Notes: generated by a model from the letters alone, not told the origin. Counted from the first letter of the stretch, positions 51,722 to 61,984 are shown. The stretch: 64,000 nt of DNA from DATFVA01 sp963815785 (GCA_963815785.1 CAWFHZ010000018.1:62001-126000), one strand, 5' to 3'. Numbers and translations are program-made.

Positions 51722-53398
51722 ATGGCCACAGAATTCAAATTACCCGAACTTGGAGAAAATATAGATTCGGCTGATATCATTAATGTTTTAATTAAATCCG
51801 GAGATAGTGTTGATATAGACCAGGGTGTAATAGAAATTGAAACGGATAAAGCAACCATAGAAGTTCCTTCAACAATGAAAGGAACTGTAAAGCAGGTAAA
51901 TGTAAAAGAAGGTGATAAGGTTAAAGTTGGCCAGGTTATATTTACTCTTGAAGATGGAAAAACACAACCTAAAAAAAGTGATGAAAAGTCTACTGATAAA
52001 AAAGAGGATAGGAAGGAAAATAACCCTGCAGATGGAAAAGAAGTAAAAACTCCTGCTGACAACAAACCAAAACAGGAAGTAAAGAATAAAGTTGGCAGTA
52101 AAAAAATAATTGAGTTTAAACTTCCGGAACTTGGGGAAAATATTGAATCTGCAGACATCATCAATGTCCTCGTTAGTAAAGGTGATTCCATTGAACGCGA
52201 CCAGAGTATTATGGAAATTGAAACTGATAAAGCTACAATTGAAGTTCCTTCAGATGTTAGCGGAAAAGTGATTGATGTTCTTGTAAAAGCGGGGGATAAA
52301 GCTAAAGTCGGACAAACGATTATCAAAGTAGAATCAGAGGAAACCCTGGGAAAAGATGAAAAAACAGAAGCAAAAGTTTCTGAAGAAGTTGAAATTCAGA
52401 TAAAGAAACCCGAAGAAATAAAAAAGACAAAAGAAGCAGATGGCAAGCGTGAAAGTTTTAACCCAGGTGAAGTTGATGAGCAGCCTCCGATAATGACGAA
52501 TGCAGCCCCTGCGGCACCTTCTGTCAGAAGAATTGCGCGTGAACTTGGTGTCGATATAAATAAAATAAAAGGCACAGGTCCCAGCGGCAGAATTTCGATG
52601 GATGACGTTAAAGCATTTGTAAAAAATATAAACTTAGAAATCGAATCAGGAGGAATTGGAACAGGAGTAAGACAGGAAGCTCTGCCTGATTTCAGTAAAT
52701 ACGGTGAGGTTGAGCGAAAGGCAATGAGTAAAATCCGCGCAAAAACAGCTGAACATTTAAGCTATGCCTGGGCTGTTACTCCGCACGTTACACAGTTTGA
52801 TAAAGCAGATATTACCAATCTTGAAAAACTGAGAAAAGAATTTAATCCGGAAGTTGAGAAGGCGGGAGGAAAACTTACAGTTACCTCCATACTTGTGAAA
52901 GTACTGACTTCAGCAATTAAGGAGTTTCCCCAGTTCAACTCCAGTGTTGATATGAAAAAAAGCGAAGTAATCTATAAAAAATATTATAATATCGGGATCG
53001 CTGTTGATACTGAAAACGGATTGCTTGTTCCGGTTATTAAAAATGCCGATCGAAAAAATCTAAGAGATATTTCCATTGAAATGAATCAGCTTGCTGAAAA
53101 AGCCAGAAACAGAAAAATCTCCATTGAAGAGATGCAGGGCGGATGTATAACGATTACAAATCTGGGGGGAATTGGCGGAACATCATTTACCCCAATTGTT
53201 AACTCCCCTGAAGTTGCAATTCTCGGAGTCTCACGCGGAGAGATGGTTCCTGTATATAAAGAAAACCGATTAATCCCAAGATTAATGCTTCCACTTTCAT
53301 TGTCTTATGATCATAGAATTATTGATGGTGCAGACGCAGCAAGATTTTTAAGATGGGTTTGTGAAGCTCTCGAACAGCCTTTGAAATTATTAATGTAA
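51722..53398 (+). CDS. aceF: Dihydrolipoamide acetyltransferase (PDH E2)
   Basis: 558 residues. Two lipoyl domains (~1-80 and ~135-210), each with the lipoyl Lys in IETDKATIEVPS and joined by charged linkers. A peripheral-subunit-binding domain at ~260-300 (PSVRRIARELGVDINKIKG) follows, then the catalytic domain with SYDHRIIDGADAARFLRW at the C-terminus. It transfers the acetyl group to CoA. It follows aceE by 50 bp and precedes lpd by 59 bp. Confidence 0.96.
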   Translation: MATEFKLPELGENIDSADIINVLIKSGDSVDIDQGVIEIETDKATIEVPSTMKGTVKQVNVKEGDKVKVGQVIFTLEDGKTQPKKSDEKSTDKKEDRKENNPADGKEVKTPADNKPKQEVKNKVGSKKIIEFKLPELGENIESADIINVLVSKGDSIERDQSIMEIETDKATIEVPSDVSGKVIDVLVKAGDKAKVGQTIIKVESEETLGKDEKTEAKVSEEVEIQIKKPEEIKKTKEADGKRESFNPGEVDEQPPIMTNAAPAAPSVRRIARELGVDINKIKGTGPSGRISMDDVKAFVKNINLEIESGGIGTGVRQEALPDFSKYGEVERKAMSKIRAKTAEHLSYAWAVTPHVTQFDKADITNLEKLRKEFNPEVEKAGGKLTVTSILVKVLTSAIKEFPQFNSSVDMKKSEVIYKKYYNIGIAVDTENGLLVPVIKNADRKNLRDISIEMNQLAEKARNRKISIEEMQGGCITITNLGGIGGTSFTPIVNSPEVAILGVSRGEMVPVYKENRLIPRLMLPLSLSYDHRIIDGADAARFLRWVCEALEQPLKLLM

Positions 53399-53457
53399 GA
53401 ATCAGTTTCCACTATCTTACTCTTATTTACTGATTGATTTTTACAGGAGAATAATAA

Positions 53458-54871
53458 ATGCCTAAACAAGTTACAGTAATTGGTGCGGGACCCGGCGGGT
53501 ATGCTGCAGCTTTTTACGCTGCCGATCTCGGGATGGATGTAACTTTAATAGATAAAGAAATTAATCCCGGTGGTGTTTGTCTTTACAGGGGATGCATTCC
53601 ATCTAAAGCATTACTTCACGCAGCCAAAGTAATTAACGAATCTAAAGAGGCAAAGACTTTTGGAATTGAGTTTGGCGAACCCAAAATAAATGTTGACTCG
53701 TTTACGTGAGTGGAAAAATGAAGTTGTAAAGCAGTTAACAGGCGGTTTGGGAATAGTTTCCAAACAGCGAAAAGTTAAATATGTTCAGGGAACTGCAAGC
53801 TTCATAAATCCAACAACTCTCGAAATTAAAAAGACAGACGGCTCTTCTGAAAACCATCAGTTTGAAAATGCGATTATAGCTACCGGTTCCGTTATTGCTA
53901 CAATCCCTTCATTAAATATTGATAGCAAAAGATTACTTAACTCAACTTCAGCACTTGATCTTCCTGAAATTCCCAAATCGCTTTTGGTAATTGGCGGAGG
54001 TTATATCGGACTTGAGCTTGGTTCAGTTTATCGTTCGCTCGGAACAAAAGTATCGGTAGTTGAAATGATGCCGGGTTTATTACCCGGAGCCGATCGGGAT
54101 CTTGTTTCTCATCTGGCAAAAAAACTTGATAAAGAATTCGAAAAGATAATACTTAAGGCAAAAGTCACTGAGCTAAAGGAAATTAAAAATGGAATTAAAG
54201 TAAAAATTGAAACTGAAAACGGCATCGAAGAGCACGAATATGATTATGTATTGATGTCGATCGGAAGAAAACCTTACACAAAAGGATTAGGTTTGGAAAA
54301 TGCTCACGTAAATGTAAGTGAAAGAGGATGGATAAAAGTAAATAAACAGATGAAAACGGATGCAGATAATATTTATGCGATAGGTGATATAGTCGGAGAA
54401 CCAATGCTAGCACATAAAGCCTCACACGAAGCAAGGGTTGCAGTCGATACGATCGCAGGTGAGAAAGTTGCTTTTGAACCGCTGGCTATTCCTGCTGTTG
54501 TTTTTACTGATCCTGAAATTGCGTGGACAGGATTGACTGAAAACCAGGCAAAAGAAAAAAGTATAAACTATGAAGTCGCTAAATTTCCGTGGGCTGCTTC
54601 CGGCAGAGCAACAACTCTCGGAAGAAGCGATGGAGTTACTAAATTATTACTCGATCCGGAAACTCAAAGAATTTTAGGAGTAGGAATTTGCGGCCCCGGC
54701 GCAGGTGAATTAATTGCAGAGGGCACTCTTGCTATTGAAATGGGAGCTAATGTCACTGATTTGAAATTAACCATTCATCCGCACCCGACATTATCAGAAA
54801 CAATAATGGAGGCTGCTGAAGCATTCTTTGGGCAAAGTACTCATATGTACAAACCGAAGAGGAAAAAGTAA
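53458..54871 (+). pseudogene. lpdA: Dihydrolipoyl dehydrogenase (PDH E3), frameshifted
   Basis: The first frame (53458-53709) has the FAD-binding GAGPGGYAAAFYAADLG and the redox disulfide GGVCLYRGCIPSK, then runs into a TGA. A second frame (53690-54871) continues RLREWKNEVVKQLTGGL with NAD-binding GGGYIGLELG, YAIGDIVGEPMLAHKA and the catalytic HPHPTLSE. Removing one T at about 53698 restores a ~471-residue protein with every key residue present. As this is the only E3 gene seen in the operon, an indel in the assembly is more likely than a true null, but that cannot be settled here. It shares the operon with aceE and aceF. Confidence 0.85.
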
Positions 54872-54872
54872 A

Positions 54873-56930
54873 TCAGATTATCAGATTTTTAATTTCTTCG
54901 AGGTTAGTTACAGGTCTTTCACAGACAAAATTTCTGCAAATATATACCGTAGTTTTATGATCAATCTGTGTTTGTGATTCTGAAAACGGGGCTATCTTTG
55001 CCAGTTCCTGATCATGAGGTTCCTTAAATAAAATTATTTTGTTAGGAATAAATTCCGTTCTGAAATATTCCAAAAACTCTTTTGTTTGTTTATCATCTGC
55101 CTCTCCGATTACAACTATTTCCAAGGATTCCCCAAAACCAAAATCGAGTCCGGTTAATGTTTGGGAAAATGCTGAAGGCATTTTATTAATCTGATTGGCA
55201 AACAGATTCGCAATCTGAAAAGCCTTTTCTTCCAAAGTACTGTCCCCGGTAATTCTGCTTAATTTTAAAAGATTTAATAATGCTATGGAATTGCCGGAAG
55301 GAATTGCTCCATCATAAATCTCTTTTTGTCTGATTATTAATTCCTCTCCGTTATCCGGCGAAAAGAAAAATGCCCCGTTGTTATCATCCCGGAAATGTTT
55401 TATCATTTCCCCATTAAATTCTAATGCAAACTTTAACCAGCGTATGTTAAATGTTGTTTCGTACAAATCAATAAAAGCAGCAATTGTAAAAGCATAATCA
55501 TCCAGGTTTGCAGTAATTCCTGATTCTCCTTTTCTGAATCGGTGAAGTAATTTTCCTTTTTTATCTCTTAATTTTTCCAAAATAAATTCCGCTGCTTTAA
55601 CCGCAGTTTCTTTATAAAGTTTATTATTAAAAACCTGTGAGGCTTTTGTTAAAGCCGAAATCATCAATCCATTCCAGTCGGTAAGAATTTTATCATCTTT
55701 AAATGGATGAATTCTTTTTTCTCTGACGCTGAATAAAATTTTTCGTGCATCTTCAACTTTACTATTAAGTATTTTTTCATCAATATTTTTTTCAACAGCA
55801 AATTGCTTTATTGTTCTGCTTAAATAAAAAATATTATCAGACGAACCTTCCTGCATCGGATCGGTATAATTTCCGTTATCCTCTATGTTGAAAATTTCAC
55901 AAATTAGTTCGGTATTATCACCGAGAATATTTTTAAGTTCATCTTTTTTCCAGAGATAAAATTTGCCTTCCTCCCCTTCACTGTCAGCATCTTCGGCAGA
56001 ATAGAATCCACCCTCCGGTGAAGTCATATCTCTTAAAACATAGTCGAGAATTTCTTCAGTTGTGTTTTTGTAAATTTCATTTTTAGTCACCTGGTACAAT
56101 TCTGTGTAAGCAATTGCCAGCAACGCCTGGTCATAAAGCATTTTTTCAAAATGCGGAACTCGCCATTCTCTATCCGTCGAATATCGGTGGAAGCCAAACC
56201 CGATTTGATCATAAATTCCACCTTTTCTCATTTCGAGCAGAGTTTTCTCAACAATTCTTAATGCTTCTTCATTTTTAAAACTTTTGTAATATCTTAAAAG
56301 AAAATTCAGGTTGTGCGGTGAAGGAAATTTTGGAGCCGTTCCGAACCCGCCGTATTCCGGATCAAATCTTCCTTTAAATTCATCAAAAGCTTTTTCAAAA
56401 ATATTTTTTTCAATTTCCCCTGATGAACCAGCCGAGTCCTGATTCAATGCATTTACAATCTGTGAAGCAGATTTATTTATTTCTTCTCTTTTATTTAACC
56501 ATATATCTTTTAGCCTTGGTATAATTTCTTTCATTCCCGATCTGCCGAACCTTGATTCTTTTGGAAAATATGTCCCTGCAAAAAATGGGTTCTTCTCCGG
56601 CGTCATTATTATCGTCAAAGGCCATCCCCCGCTACCGGTCAGCATCTGGCAAACAGACATATAAATTCCATCAATGTCGGGTCTTTCCTCTCTATCAACT
56701 TTAATTGATATGAAAGCATCATTCATCAGTTTGGCAACTTCATCATCTTCAAACGACTCTTTCTCCATAACATGACACCAATGGCAGGTGGAGTAGCCAA
56801 TCGATAAAAAAATTGGTTTATCCTCTTCTTTGGCTATTTCAAATGCTTCCTCACCCCAAGGGTACCAGTTAACCGGATTATGAGAGTGCTGCAGCAGATA
56901 GGGGCTTTTTTCTTCTGATAATTGATTCAT
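54873..56930 (-). CDS. YyaL/DUF255 thioredoxin-domain protein
   Basis: 685 residues from the ATG at 56930 (MNQLSEEKSPYLLQH, the usual family start; a longer frame reaches 57020). The N-terminal thioredoxin-like DUF255 domain has SIGYSTCHWCHVMEKESF with a CxxC pair. The rest is an alpha/alpha-barrel (SSP411 type; PHFEKMLYDQALLA, EGGFYSAEDADSEGEEG). The function is not established; a glycosidase-like or spore role is proposed for relatives. It ends one base from the end of the lpd gene on the opposite strand. Confidence 0.88.
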   Translation of the reverse strand: MNQLSEEKSPYLLQHSHNPVNWYPWGEEAFEIAKEEDKPIFLSIGYSTCHWCHVMEKESFEDDEVAKLMNDAFISIKVDREERPDIDGIYMSVCQMLTGSGGWPLTIIMTPEKNPFFAGTYFPKESRFGRSGMKEIIPRLKDIWLNKREEINKSASQIVNALNQDSAGSSGEIEKNIFEKAFDEFKGRFDPEYGGFGTAPKFPSPHNLNFLLRYYKSFKNEEALRIVEKTLLEMRKGGIYDQIGFGFHRYSTDREWRVPHFEKMLYDQALLAIAYTELYQVTKNEIYKNTTEEILDYVLRDMTSPEGGFYSAEDADSEGEEGKFYLWKKDELKNILGDNTELICEIFNIEDNGNYTDPMQEGSSDNIFYLSRTIKQFAVEKNIDEKILNSKVEDARKILFSVREKRIHPFKDDKILTDWNGLMISALTKASQVFNNKLYKETAVKAAEFILEKLRDKKGKLLHRFRKGESGITANLDDYAFTIAAFIDLYETTFNIRWLKFALEFNGEMIKHFRDDNNGAFFFSPDNGEELIIRQKEIYDGAIPSGNSIALLNLLKLSRITGDSTLEEKAFQIANLFANQINKMPSAFSQTLTGLDFGFGESLEIVVIGEADDKQTKEFLEYFRTEFIPNKIILFKEPHDQELAKIAPFSESQTQIDHKTTVYICRNFVCERPVTNLEEIKNLII

Positions 56931-57043
56931 ATAAACCATTAAAAGAGCTTTTGTAAAAATCAAACCGGGTATTTGATTATTTATTGTTATAGAACAACAT
57001 TTTTGATAATTTTCCTGCACAATTTATTAAAACAATTTATTAT

Positions 57044-57775
57044 ATGAACAATAGATACGATTATTTAATCCCTTCAATAATAATATCAGCAGCAATTATC
57101 ATTTGTGCGATAATAATTGCTGTTACCTGGAAATCAAATTACACTTCGAACCAGACTATAAATGTAACCGGCTCTGCAAAAAGAGATATAACCTCTGATC
57201 TTGGTGTATTGCGGGGAACAATTACTGCACAGGCACCAACTGCAGAATCAGCTTACCGTGAACTGTTACGAATGAAGCCAATACTGGTTTCTTATCTTTC
57301 TTCTAAAGGATTCCCTGAAAACAAAATAGAGTTTTATACAATTAATAGTTATCCTGTTTATGAAATAGGAGCGAATGGTTATCAAACCGGAACTGTGAAG
57401 GCATATAATTATAACCAGAGAATTGAAATACAATCCGATGATGTTAACAGGATAAAAGATATTTCGCTCGATATTCCTTCCCTAATCGAAAAAGGAGTTA
57501 ATTTTAATGTTGAACAGCCTGAATATCATTATACCAAACTTGCTGAATTAAAAATAGATGTACAGGCAGATGCAGCAAAAGATGCTATGGTAAGAGCTGA
57601 GAAAATTGCAAAAGCTACAGGACGCTCACTCGGCACAATGAGGGATGCGCGGATGGGAGTTATACAAATTACACCAAAGCTTTCTAACCAGGTTTCTGAT
57701 TACGGCATTAATGATCTGAGTTCTATAGAAAAGGAAATTACGGCAGTAGTTAATGCATCTTTTGAAATAAAATAA
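57044..57775 (+). CDS. SIMPL-domain (DUF541) protein
   Basis: 243 residues. An N-terminal signal anchor (IIISAAIIICAIIIAVTW) is followed by the SIMPL fold: NVTGSAKRDITSDLG, AYNYNQRIEIQSDDVNRI, and DAAKDAMVRAEKIAKATGR. Relatives are periplasmic proteins of unclear function, linked to oxidative stress. It is divergent from the YyaL-type gene and 27 bp upstream of a small cytochrome c gene, likely an operon. Confidence 0.9.
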   Translation: MNNRYDYLIPSIIISAAIIICAIIIAVTWKSNYTSNQTINVTGSAKRDITSDLGVLRGTITAQAPTAESAYRELLRMKPILVSYLSSKGFPENKIEFYTINSYPVYEIGANGYQTGTVKAYNYNQRIEIQSDDVNRIKDISLDIPSLIEKGVNFNVEQPEYHYTKLAELKIDVQADAAKDAMVRAEKIAKATGRSLGTMRDARMGVIQITPKLSNQVSDYGINDLSSIEKEITAVVNASFEIK

Positions 57776-57802
57776 TTTTACTTAACAAAATGAAAATGAA
57801 TA

Positions 57803-58225
57803 ATGACTAAACCTCAGATATGGGTAGCTGCGTTTCTTGTACTTTTTATATTACTTTTCCTTCTTCAAAAAGTTACAAATGAACCTGTTCGAGATACAAA
57901 AGGACCAATGGGAAATACTGTTCCTCAACAAAATATGGCTTCAGATGAAGATACAACTCCTGCCGATCTAATAAACAGACTGGGATGTAAAAATTGTCAT
58001 GGCTCCGATCTTACGGGTACAAATGTGGCACCATCATTAAAAGGATTAAAACAATTCTGGAGTAAAGATCAGTTAACAAATTATTTAAGAAATCCTTCTT
58101 CTTACATGGATTCTGACAGGTTCAAAACTTACCAGCAGAGATATCCAAATATGGTTATGCCCTCATTTAATAATATTAATGTACAGGAATTAGGAAAAGT
58201 AGCGGAATATCTTTTAAACCAATAA
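57803..58225 (+). CDS. Small c-type cytochrome
   Basis: 140 residues. An N-terminal membrane anchor (WVAAFLVLFILLFLLQ), a linker and one haem-binding motif CKNCH at ~66, with the distal Met probably in MVMPSFNNI. The spacing fits a cytochrome c of class I type. It is probably an electron carrier in respiration. It is followed by a strong bidirectional terminator shared with the aldolase gene on the opposite strand. Confidence 0.9.
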   Translation: MTKPQIWVAAFLVLFILLFLLQKVTNEPVRDTKGPMGNTVPQQNMASDEDTTPADLINRLGCKNCHGSDLTGTNVAPSLKGLKQFWSKDQLTNYLRNPSSYMDSDRFKTYQQRYPNMVMPSFNNINVQELGKVAEYLLNQ

Positions 58226-58259
58226 AAAAAGCGCTCCTATTTGAGAGCGCTTTTTTTTT
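58224..58259. terminator. Bidirectional terminator between cytochrome c and aldolase
   Basis: The stem GCGCTC / GAGCGC is flanked by a run of A on one side and nine T on the other, so it can end transcripts from both strands. Confidence 0.9.
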
Positions 58260-58278
58260 CAATTTAGAATAACAAATT

Positions 58279-59325
58279 TTAAGCTACAGTTACCTCTTTA
58301 CTAAGGTAAACATCCTGAATTGTATTTAGAAGTTTTATGCCATCCTTCATAGGACGCTGAAAAGCCTTTCTTCCCGAGATGAGTCCCATTCCGCCGGCTC
58401 TTTTATTTATAACAGCAGTTTTTGTTGCTTCGGCAAAATCATTCTCACCTGAAGCTCCGCCGCTGTTGATTAATCCTGCCCTGCCCATATAGTTGTTAAT
58501 TACCTGGTAACGGGTCAAATCTATCGGGTGATCAGTTGAAAGATCCTCATAAACTTTTTTACTTGTCTTTCCGAATTTTATGGCGTTAAATCCGCCATTA
58601 TTTTCAGGAAGCTTTTGTTTGATGATATCTGCTTCAAGTGTTACTCCAAGGTGATTAGCCTGTCCTGTAAGATCTGCAGAAACGTGATAATCTTTATCTT
58701 TTTTGAAATCATTATTTCTAAGATAACACCAAAGAATTGTTGCCAGACCAAGCTCATGAGCATATTGAAAAGATTCACTAACCTCAACAATCTGCCTGTC
58801 GCTTTCCTCAGAACCAAAATAGATTGTGGCACCAACAGCAGCAGCTCCCATATCATAAGCCTGTTCAACACCTGCAAACATAATCTGATCAAAATGATTC
58901 GGGTATGTTAAAAGTTCATTATGATTTATTTTCATAATGAAAGGAATTTTATGTGCATACTTACGTGAACACATTCCAAGCACACCAAGTGTTGAAGCAA
59001 CTGCATTACATCCTCCTTCTATCGCAAGCTTAACAATATTTTCGGGATCAAAGTATTGAGGATTAGGTGCGAAAGAGGCTCCGGCACTGTGCTCTATTCC
59101 CTGGTCAACTGGAAGAATTGAAAGATAACCTGTACCAGCCAATCTCCCTGAACTGAAAATCCATTGAAGATTTTTCAGAACATTTATACTCCTGTCAGTC
59201 TGGGCAAAAATTCTGTCAACAAAATCCGGTCCCGGAAGGTTTAATTGTTCTTTTGGAAATTTTGCTTTATAGTTCAGAAGCGAATCAGCATCATTTCCAA
59301 GTAGTTCTCTGATTTTATCAGCCAT
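58279..59325 (-). CDS. fbaB: Class I fructose-bisphosphate aldolase (DhnA/FbaB type)
   Basis: 348 residues, the length of the FbaB-type enzyme. Recognisable: SILPVDQGIEHSAGASFAPN, GCNAVASTLGVLGM, GAAAVGATIYFGS and the Schiff-base Lys in GFNAIKFGK. A late GGMGLISGRKAFQRP binds phosphate. It cleaves fructose 1,6-bisphosphate in glycolysis and gluconeogenesis without a metal. A ribosome site (AGAGGAG) precedes the start. Confidence 0.93.
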   Translation of the reverse strand: MADKIRELLGNDADSLLNYKAKFPKEQLNLPGPDFVDRIFAQTDRSINVLKNLQWIFSSGRLAGTGYLSILPVDQGIEHSAGASFAPNPQYFDPENIVKLAIEGGCNAVASTLGVLGMCSRKYAHKIPFIMKINHNELLTYPNHFDQIMFAGVEQAYDMGAAAVGATIYFGSEESDRQIVEVSESFQYAHELGLATILWCYLRNNDFKKDKDYHVSADLTGQANHLGVTLEADIIKQKLPENNGGFNAIKFGKTSKKVYEDLSTDHPIDLTRYQVINNYMGRAGLINSGGASGENDFAEATKTAVINKRAGGMGLISGRKAFQRPMKDGIKLLNTIQDVYLSKEVTVA

Positions 59326-59407
59326 TTTATTCTCCTCTTAATTAAGTATTCAAAATATTTTAAAAAGATAAATGAAATTAATTTCCTCGTCCAATCAGGA
59401 CTTACTT

Positions 59408-60406
59408 TTATTTACCAGTAATTGAAGTTTGTGCTCTTTTTTTATCGAGAGAATTAAAGATCGCCTCAGCATGTGATCTTGAATTCTCTATAAAATACCT
59501 GCTTGTATCCATTCCGCCGCAAACTACACCTGCAAGATAAACCCTTTCAAGGTTAGTTTCATAGGTTTGTTCATTAAAAACCGGGGAGTGATTATTAGAT
59601 ATTTCGATACCGGTTCTTTTTAAGAATTCAAAATCGGGATGGTAACCGGTCATAGCAAAAACGAAATCATTCTCAACTGTCAGCAAACCATCCGGTGTTA
59701 AAATATCGACTTCCTTTTCTCTTATTTCTGAAACTTTAGAATTAAAATAAGCTTTTATTGAGCCTTCGTTAATCCGGTTTTCAATATCCGGGCGAACCCA
59801 GTATTTAACTCCTTCCTTCAGCGAGTCTTCCCTGACCACCATCGTAACATTCGAGCCTCTTCTATAGGTTTCCAAAGCAACATCAACCGCAGAATTACCG
59901 CCGCCGATCACCATAAGGTTCAGATAGACGTACGGATGTGCTTCATCAAAATAATGTTTTACTTTTAGTAAACTTTCCCCGGGAACTTTCAACAGATTCG
60001 GTTTATCGTAAAATCCTGTTGCTATTATAATATTTTTTGCTGAGTATTTTCCCTTATTTGTAATAACGTCATAACCATCGTTTAACTTATTAATTTCCAA
60101 AACTCCTTCGTATGTTTTTACATTAAGTTTCCAGCTGCTTACCACTCTTCGGAAATATTCCAGCGCTTCTCTCCGTGTAGGTTTATCACCGTGTGAAACG
60201 AAAGGGACTCCACCAATTTCAAGTCTTTCCGAAGTTGAAAAAAAAACCATGTTTGTCGGATAATTGAAAAGTGAATTAACCAGGCATCCTTTTTCAACAA
60301 TCAAATGAGAGTATTTTCGTTTAACGGCTTCTATTCCGCATGAAATACCGATCGGACCGGCTCCGATAATTATTACGTCATATCCCGGATTCATATGTAT
60401 ATACAA
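59408..60406 (-). CDS. YpdA-type bacillithiol disulfide reductase
   Basis: 332 residues; the start may be 60394 (MNPGYDVI) instead. FAD motif IIIGAGPIGISCGIEA, the family signature YPTNMVFFSTSERLEIGG, NAD motif VIGGGNSAVDVALE and a late FAMTGYHPDFEFLKRTG. There is no CxxC as in thioredoxin reductase; this matches YpdA, which reduces bacillithiol disulfide with NADPH. Relatives in Chlorobi handle N-methyl-bacillithiol, so this supports the taxonomic placement. Confidence 0.9.
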   Translation of the reverse strand: MYIHMNPGYDVIIIGAGPIGISCGIEAVKRKYSHLIVEKGCLVNSLFNYPTNMVFFSTSERLEIGGVPFVSHGDKPTRREALEYFRRVVSSWKLNVKTYEGVLEINKLNDGYDVITNKGKYSAKNIIIATGFYDKPNLLKVPGESLLKVKHYFDEAHPYVYLNLMVIGGGNSAVDVALETYRRGSNVTMVVREDSLKEGVKYWVRPDIENRINEGSIKAYFNSKVSEIREKEVDILTPDGLLTVENDFVFAMTGYHPDFEFLKRTGIEISNNHSPVFNEQTYETNLERVYLAGVVCGGMDTSRYFIENSRSHAEAIFNSLDKKRAQTSITGK

Positions 60407-60494
60407 TCTTTATTATTAACCTGATTAAATTTAATCAAATGAAGCAACAAATTAAGTAAGCTGAATCAATTTGATCTGCCAAACTTACTTTAAA

Positions 60495-60527
60495 ATTAAA
60501 ACGGCGTGAATAACACGCCGTTAAAAA
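60495..60527 (-). terminator. Intrinsic terminator after the secreted protein gene
   Basis: AACGGCGTG / CACGCCGTT with five-base loop; on the minus strand TTTTAATTTT follows. About 20 bp past the stop at 60546. Confidence 0.85.
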
Positions 60528-60545
60528 CAGAATTTAGTACTAAAA

Positions 60546-60959
60546 TTAATCTATAATTTCTATCAGTGCACTTGCCACAGTATTATCATCTTCATCAAGG
60601 AGAAAAACCCGGTAAAAACCCGCTTCTTCAAATTTTAAATCGCTATCCGAGTTCTTTGCAAAAAAGACATAACTCATATCTTTATCTATTGTGTAGTCAA
60701 ACTTTTTATAATAATCAAATTCACCCGTGCGGAAATTATATTTATCAAACTGAACATGAACATCTTCCAGACCCAGAGCGTGATCACATTTTACCATTAC
60801 AGTGAGATATCCTTTGGTAAACCGGTCAGCCACTCCTATTTCTCCTTTATTTTTATCATAGCGTTCACAGAAATAGAGTACCGGCTGACTTTGGGCTAAT
60901 AACTCAACCTTGATTCCTAACCCGGCAAAAAGAAGAACAAAGAGAAGAAGTTTTTTCAT
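60546..60959 (-). CDS. Secreted protein of unknown function
   Basis: 137 residues with signal peptide (LLLFVLLFAGLGIKVELLAQ). The mature ~115 residues look like a beta-sandwich with VLYFCERYDKNKGEIGVAD, YLTVMVKCDHAL, VHVQFDKYNF and YRVFLLDEDDNTVASALIEI. Two Cys could form a disulfide. I recognise no family; the form is that of small Ignavibacteria periplasmic proteins. A strong terminator follows. No link to a neighbour is evident. Confidence 0.8.
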   Translation of the reverse strand: MKKLLLFVLLFAGLGIKVELLAQSQPVLYFCERYDKNKGEIGVADRFTKGYLTVMVKCDHALGLEDVHVQFDKYNFRTGEFDYYKKFDYTIDKDMSYVFFAKNSDSDLKFEEAGFYRVFLLDEDDNTVASALIEIID

Positions 60960-61326
60960 TTTAATTACTCCTGGTAAATAATTTGATATGAATGTTTATT
61001 AAAGTAACCAATAATTAATTAATTGAAATCCCTATACAATTTTCCTTGTAATAAATAAAGCTGAGGAATTATTTAAGAAGTTGAAAAGATATTTCAATTT
61101 GTAATGCAGACGAGTTTTTATAGTTATAAACAAAGGCAATTTTTTTGCTCCCGTGATATTAAAAAATATTTTATTTAAAAGCACTTTAAATTATTTAAAT
61201 TATTTTGACTCAATTCACGAACTATATTGTATATTTCTGAACGATTTTCAAGAATAGTAAAGGAATAAGATTTATAATAAACATTATGTACTTACCAAAT
61301 TATGTTAAAAGCAAAAGAACCAGATA
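60960..61326. other. Intergenic region, no gene seen
   Basis: 367 bp of AT-rich sequence between the minus-strand secreted protein and the plus-strand HAD gene. No motif of note; it holds both promoters. Confidence 0.45.
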
Positions 61327-61914
61327 ATGGAAATAAAGCACGTTTGTTTTGATCTCGATGGAACGCTTATTGATTCATACCTGACAATTTATAAGACAAC
61401 AATTAAAACACTTGAGCACTTAAAGATTGAAGAGCCTTTACCTGAAACTGAATTTCGGAAAAGGATTGGTCATCACTTTCTTAACATATTCGATGAATTA
61501 AATATTCCTGTAGCAGATATTGAAGAATTTATAGAAATCTACAAAGGTTATTATTTTAGTTTTATCGATGAATCAGTTCTTTATCCAGGTGTTATTCAGG
61601 TTTTAAAGCAGCTAAATACAGAGGGAATTAAAACTTCACTCCTAACAACAAAGGGACAGGACCAGGCAGATAAAATTATTGATCACTTTAATCTCAGGAA
61701 ATATTTTTCTTTTGTAATGGGGCGAAGAAAAGATATTGCAATTAAACCTTCTCCCGAATCTTTGCATTTAATATGCAATAATATAAGGATTGAAGAATCT
61801 AAAACCATAATGGTTGGAGATTCGGAACTCGATATAAATTGCGGTAAAAATGCCGGTACATTTAGCTGCGCAGTGACTTATGGATACAGGACCAAAGAAT
61901 TAGTTGGAGATTGA
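61327..61914 (+). CDS. HAD-superfamily phosphatase, apparently frameshifted near the C-terminus
   Basis: 195 residues as read: DxDxT motif (FDLDGTLIDSY), Thr motif (SLLTTKGQ), Lys (IKPSPESL) and the metal Asp (MVGDSELDINCGKNAG). The frame then ends TKELVGD with a TGA, but the next frame continues LEIEKPDFIIDRIGELLN to a stop at 61990, the usual C-terminal helix of PGP-type phosphatases. Removing one base near 61903 gives a complete ~220-residue enzyme. Phosphoglycolate phosphatase-like; substrate uncertain. Confidence 0.82.
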   Translation: MEIKHVCFDLDGTLIDSYLTIYKTTIKTLEHLKIEEPLPETEFRKRIGHHFLNIFDELNIPVADIEEFIEIYKGYYFSFIDESVLYPGVIQVLKQLNTEGIKTSLLTTKGQDQADKIIDHFNLRKYFSFVMGRRKDIAIKPSPESLHLICNNIRIEESKTIMVGDSELDINCGKNAGTFSCAVTYGYRTKELVGD

Positions 61915-61984
61915 AAAACCCGATTTTATTATTGACAGGATTGGTGAACTGTTAAATATTATATCAGATGTAAATTTGAATAAA

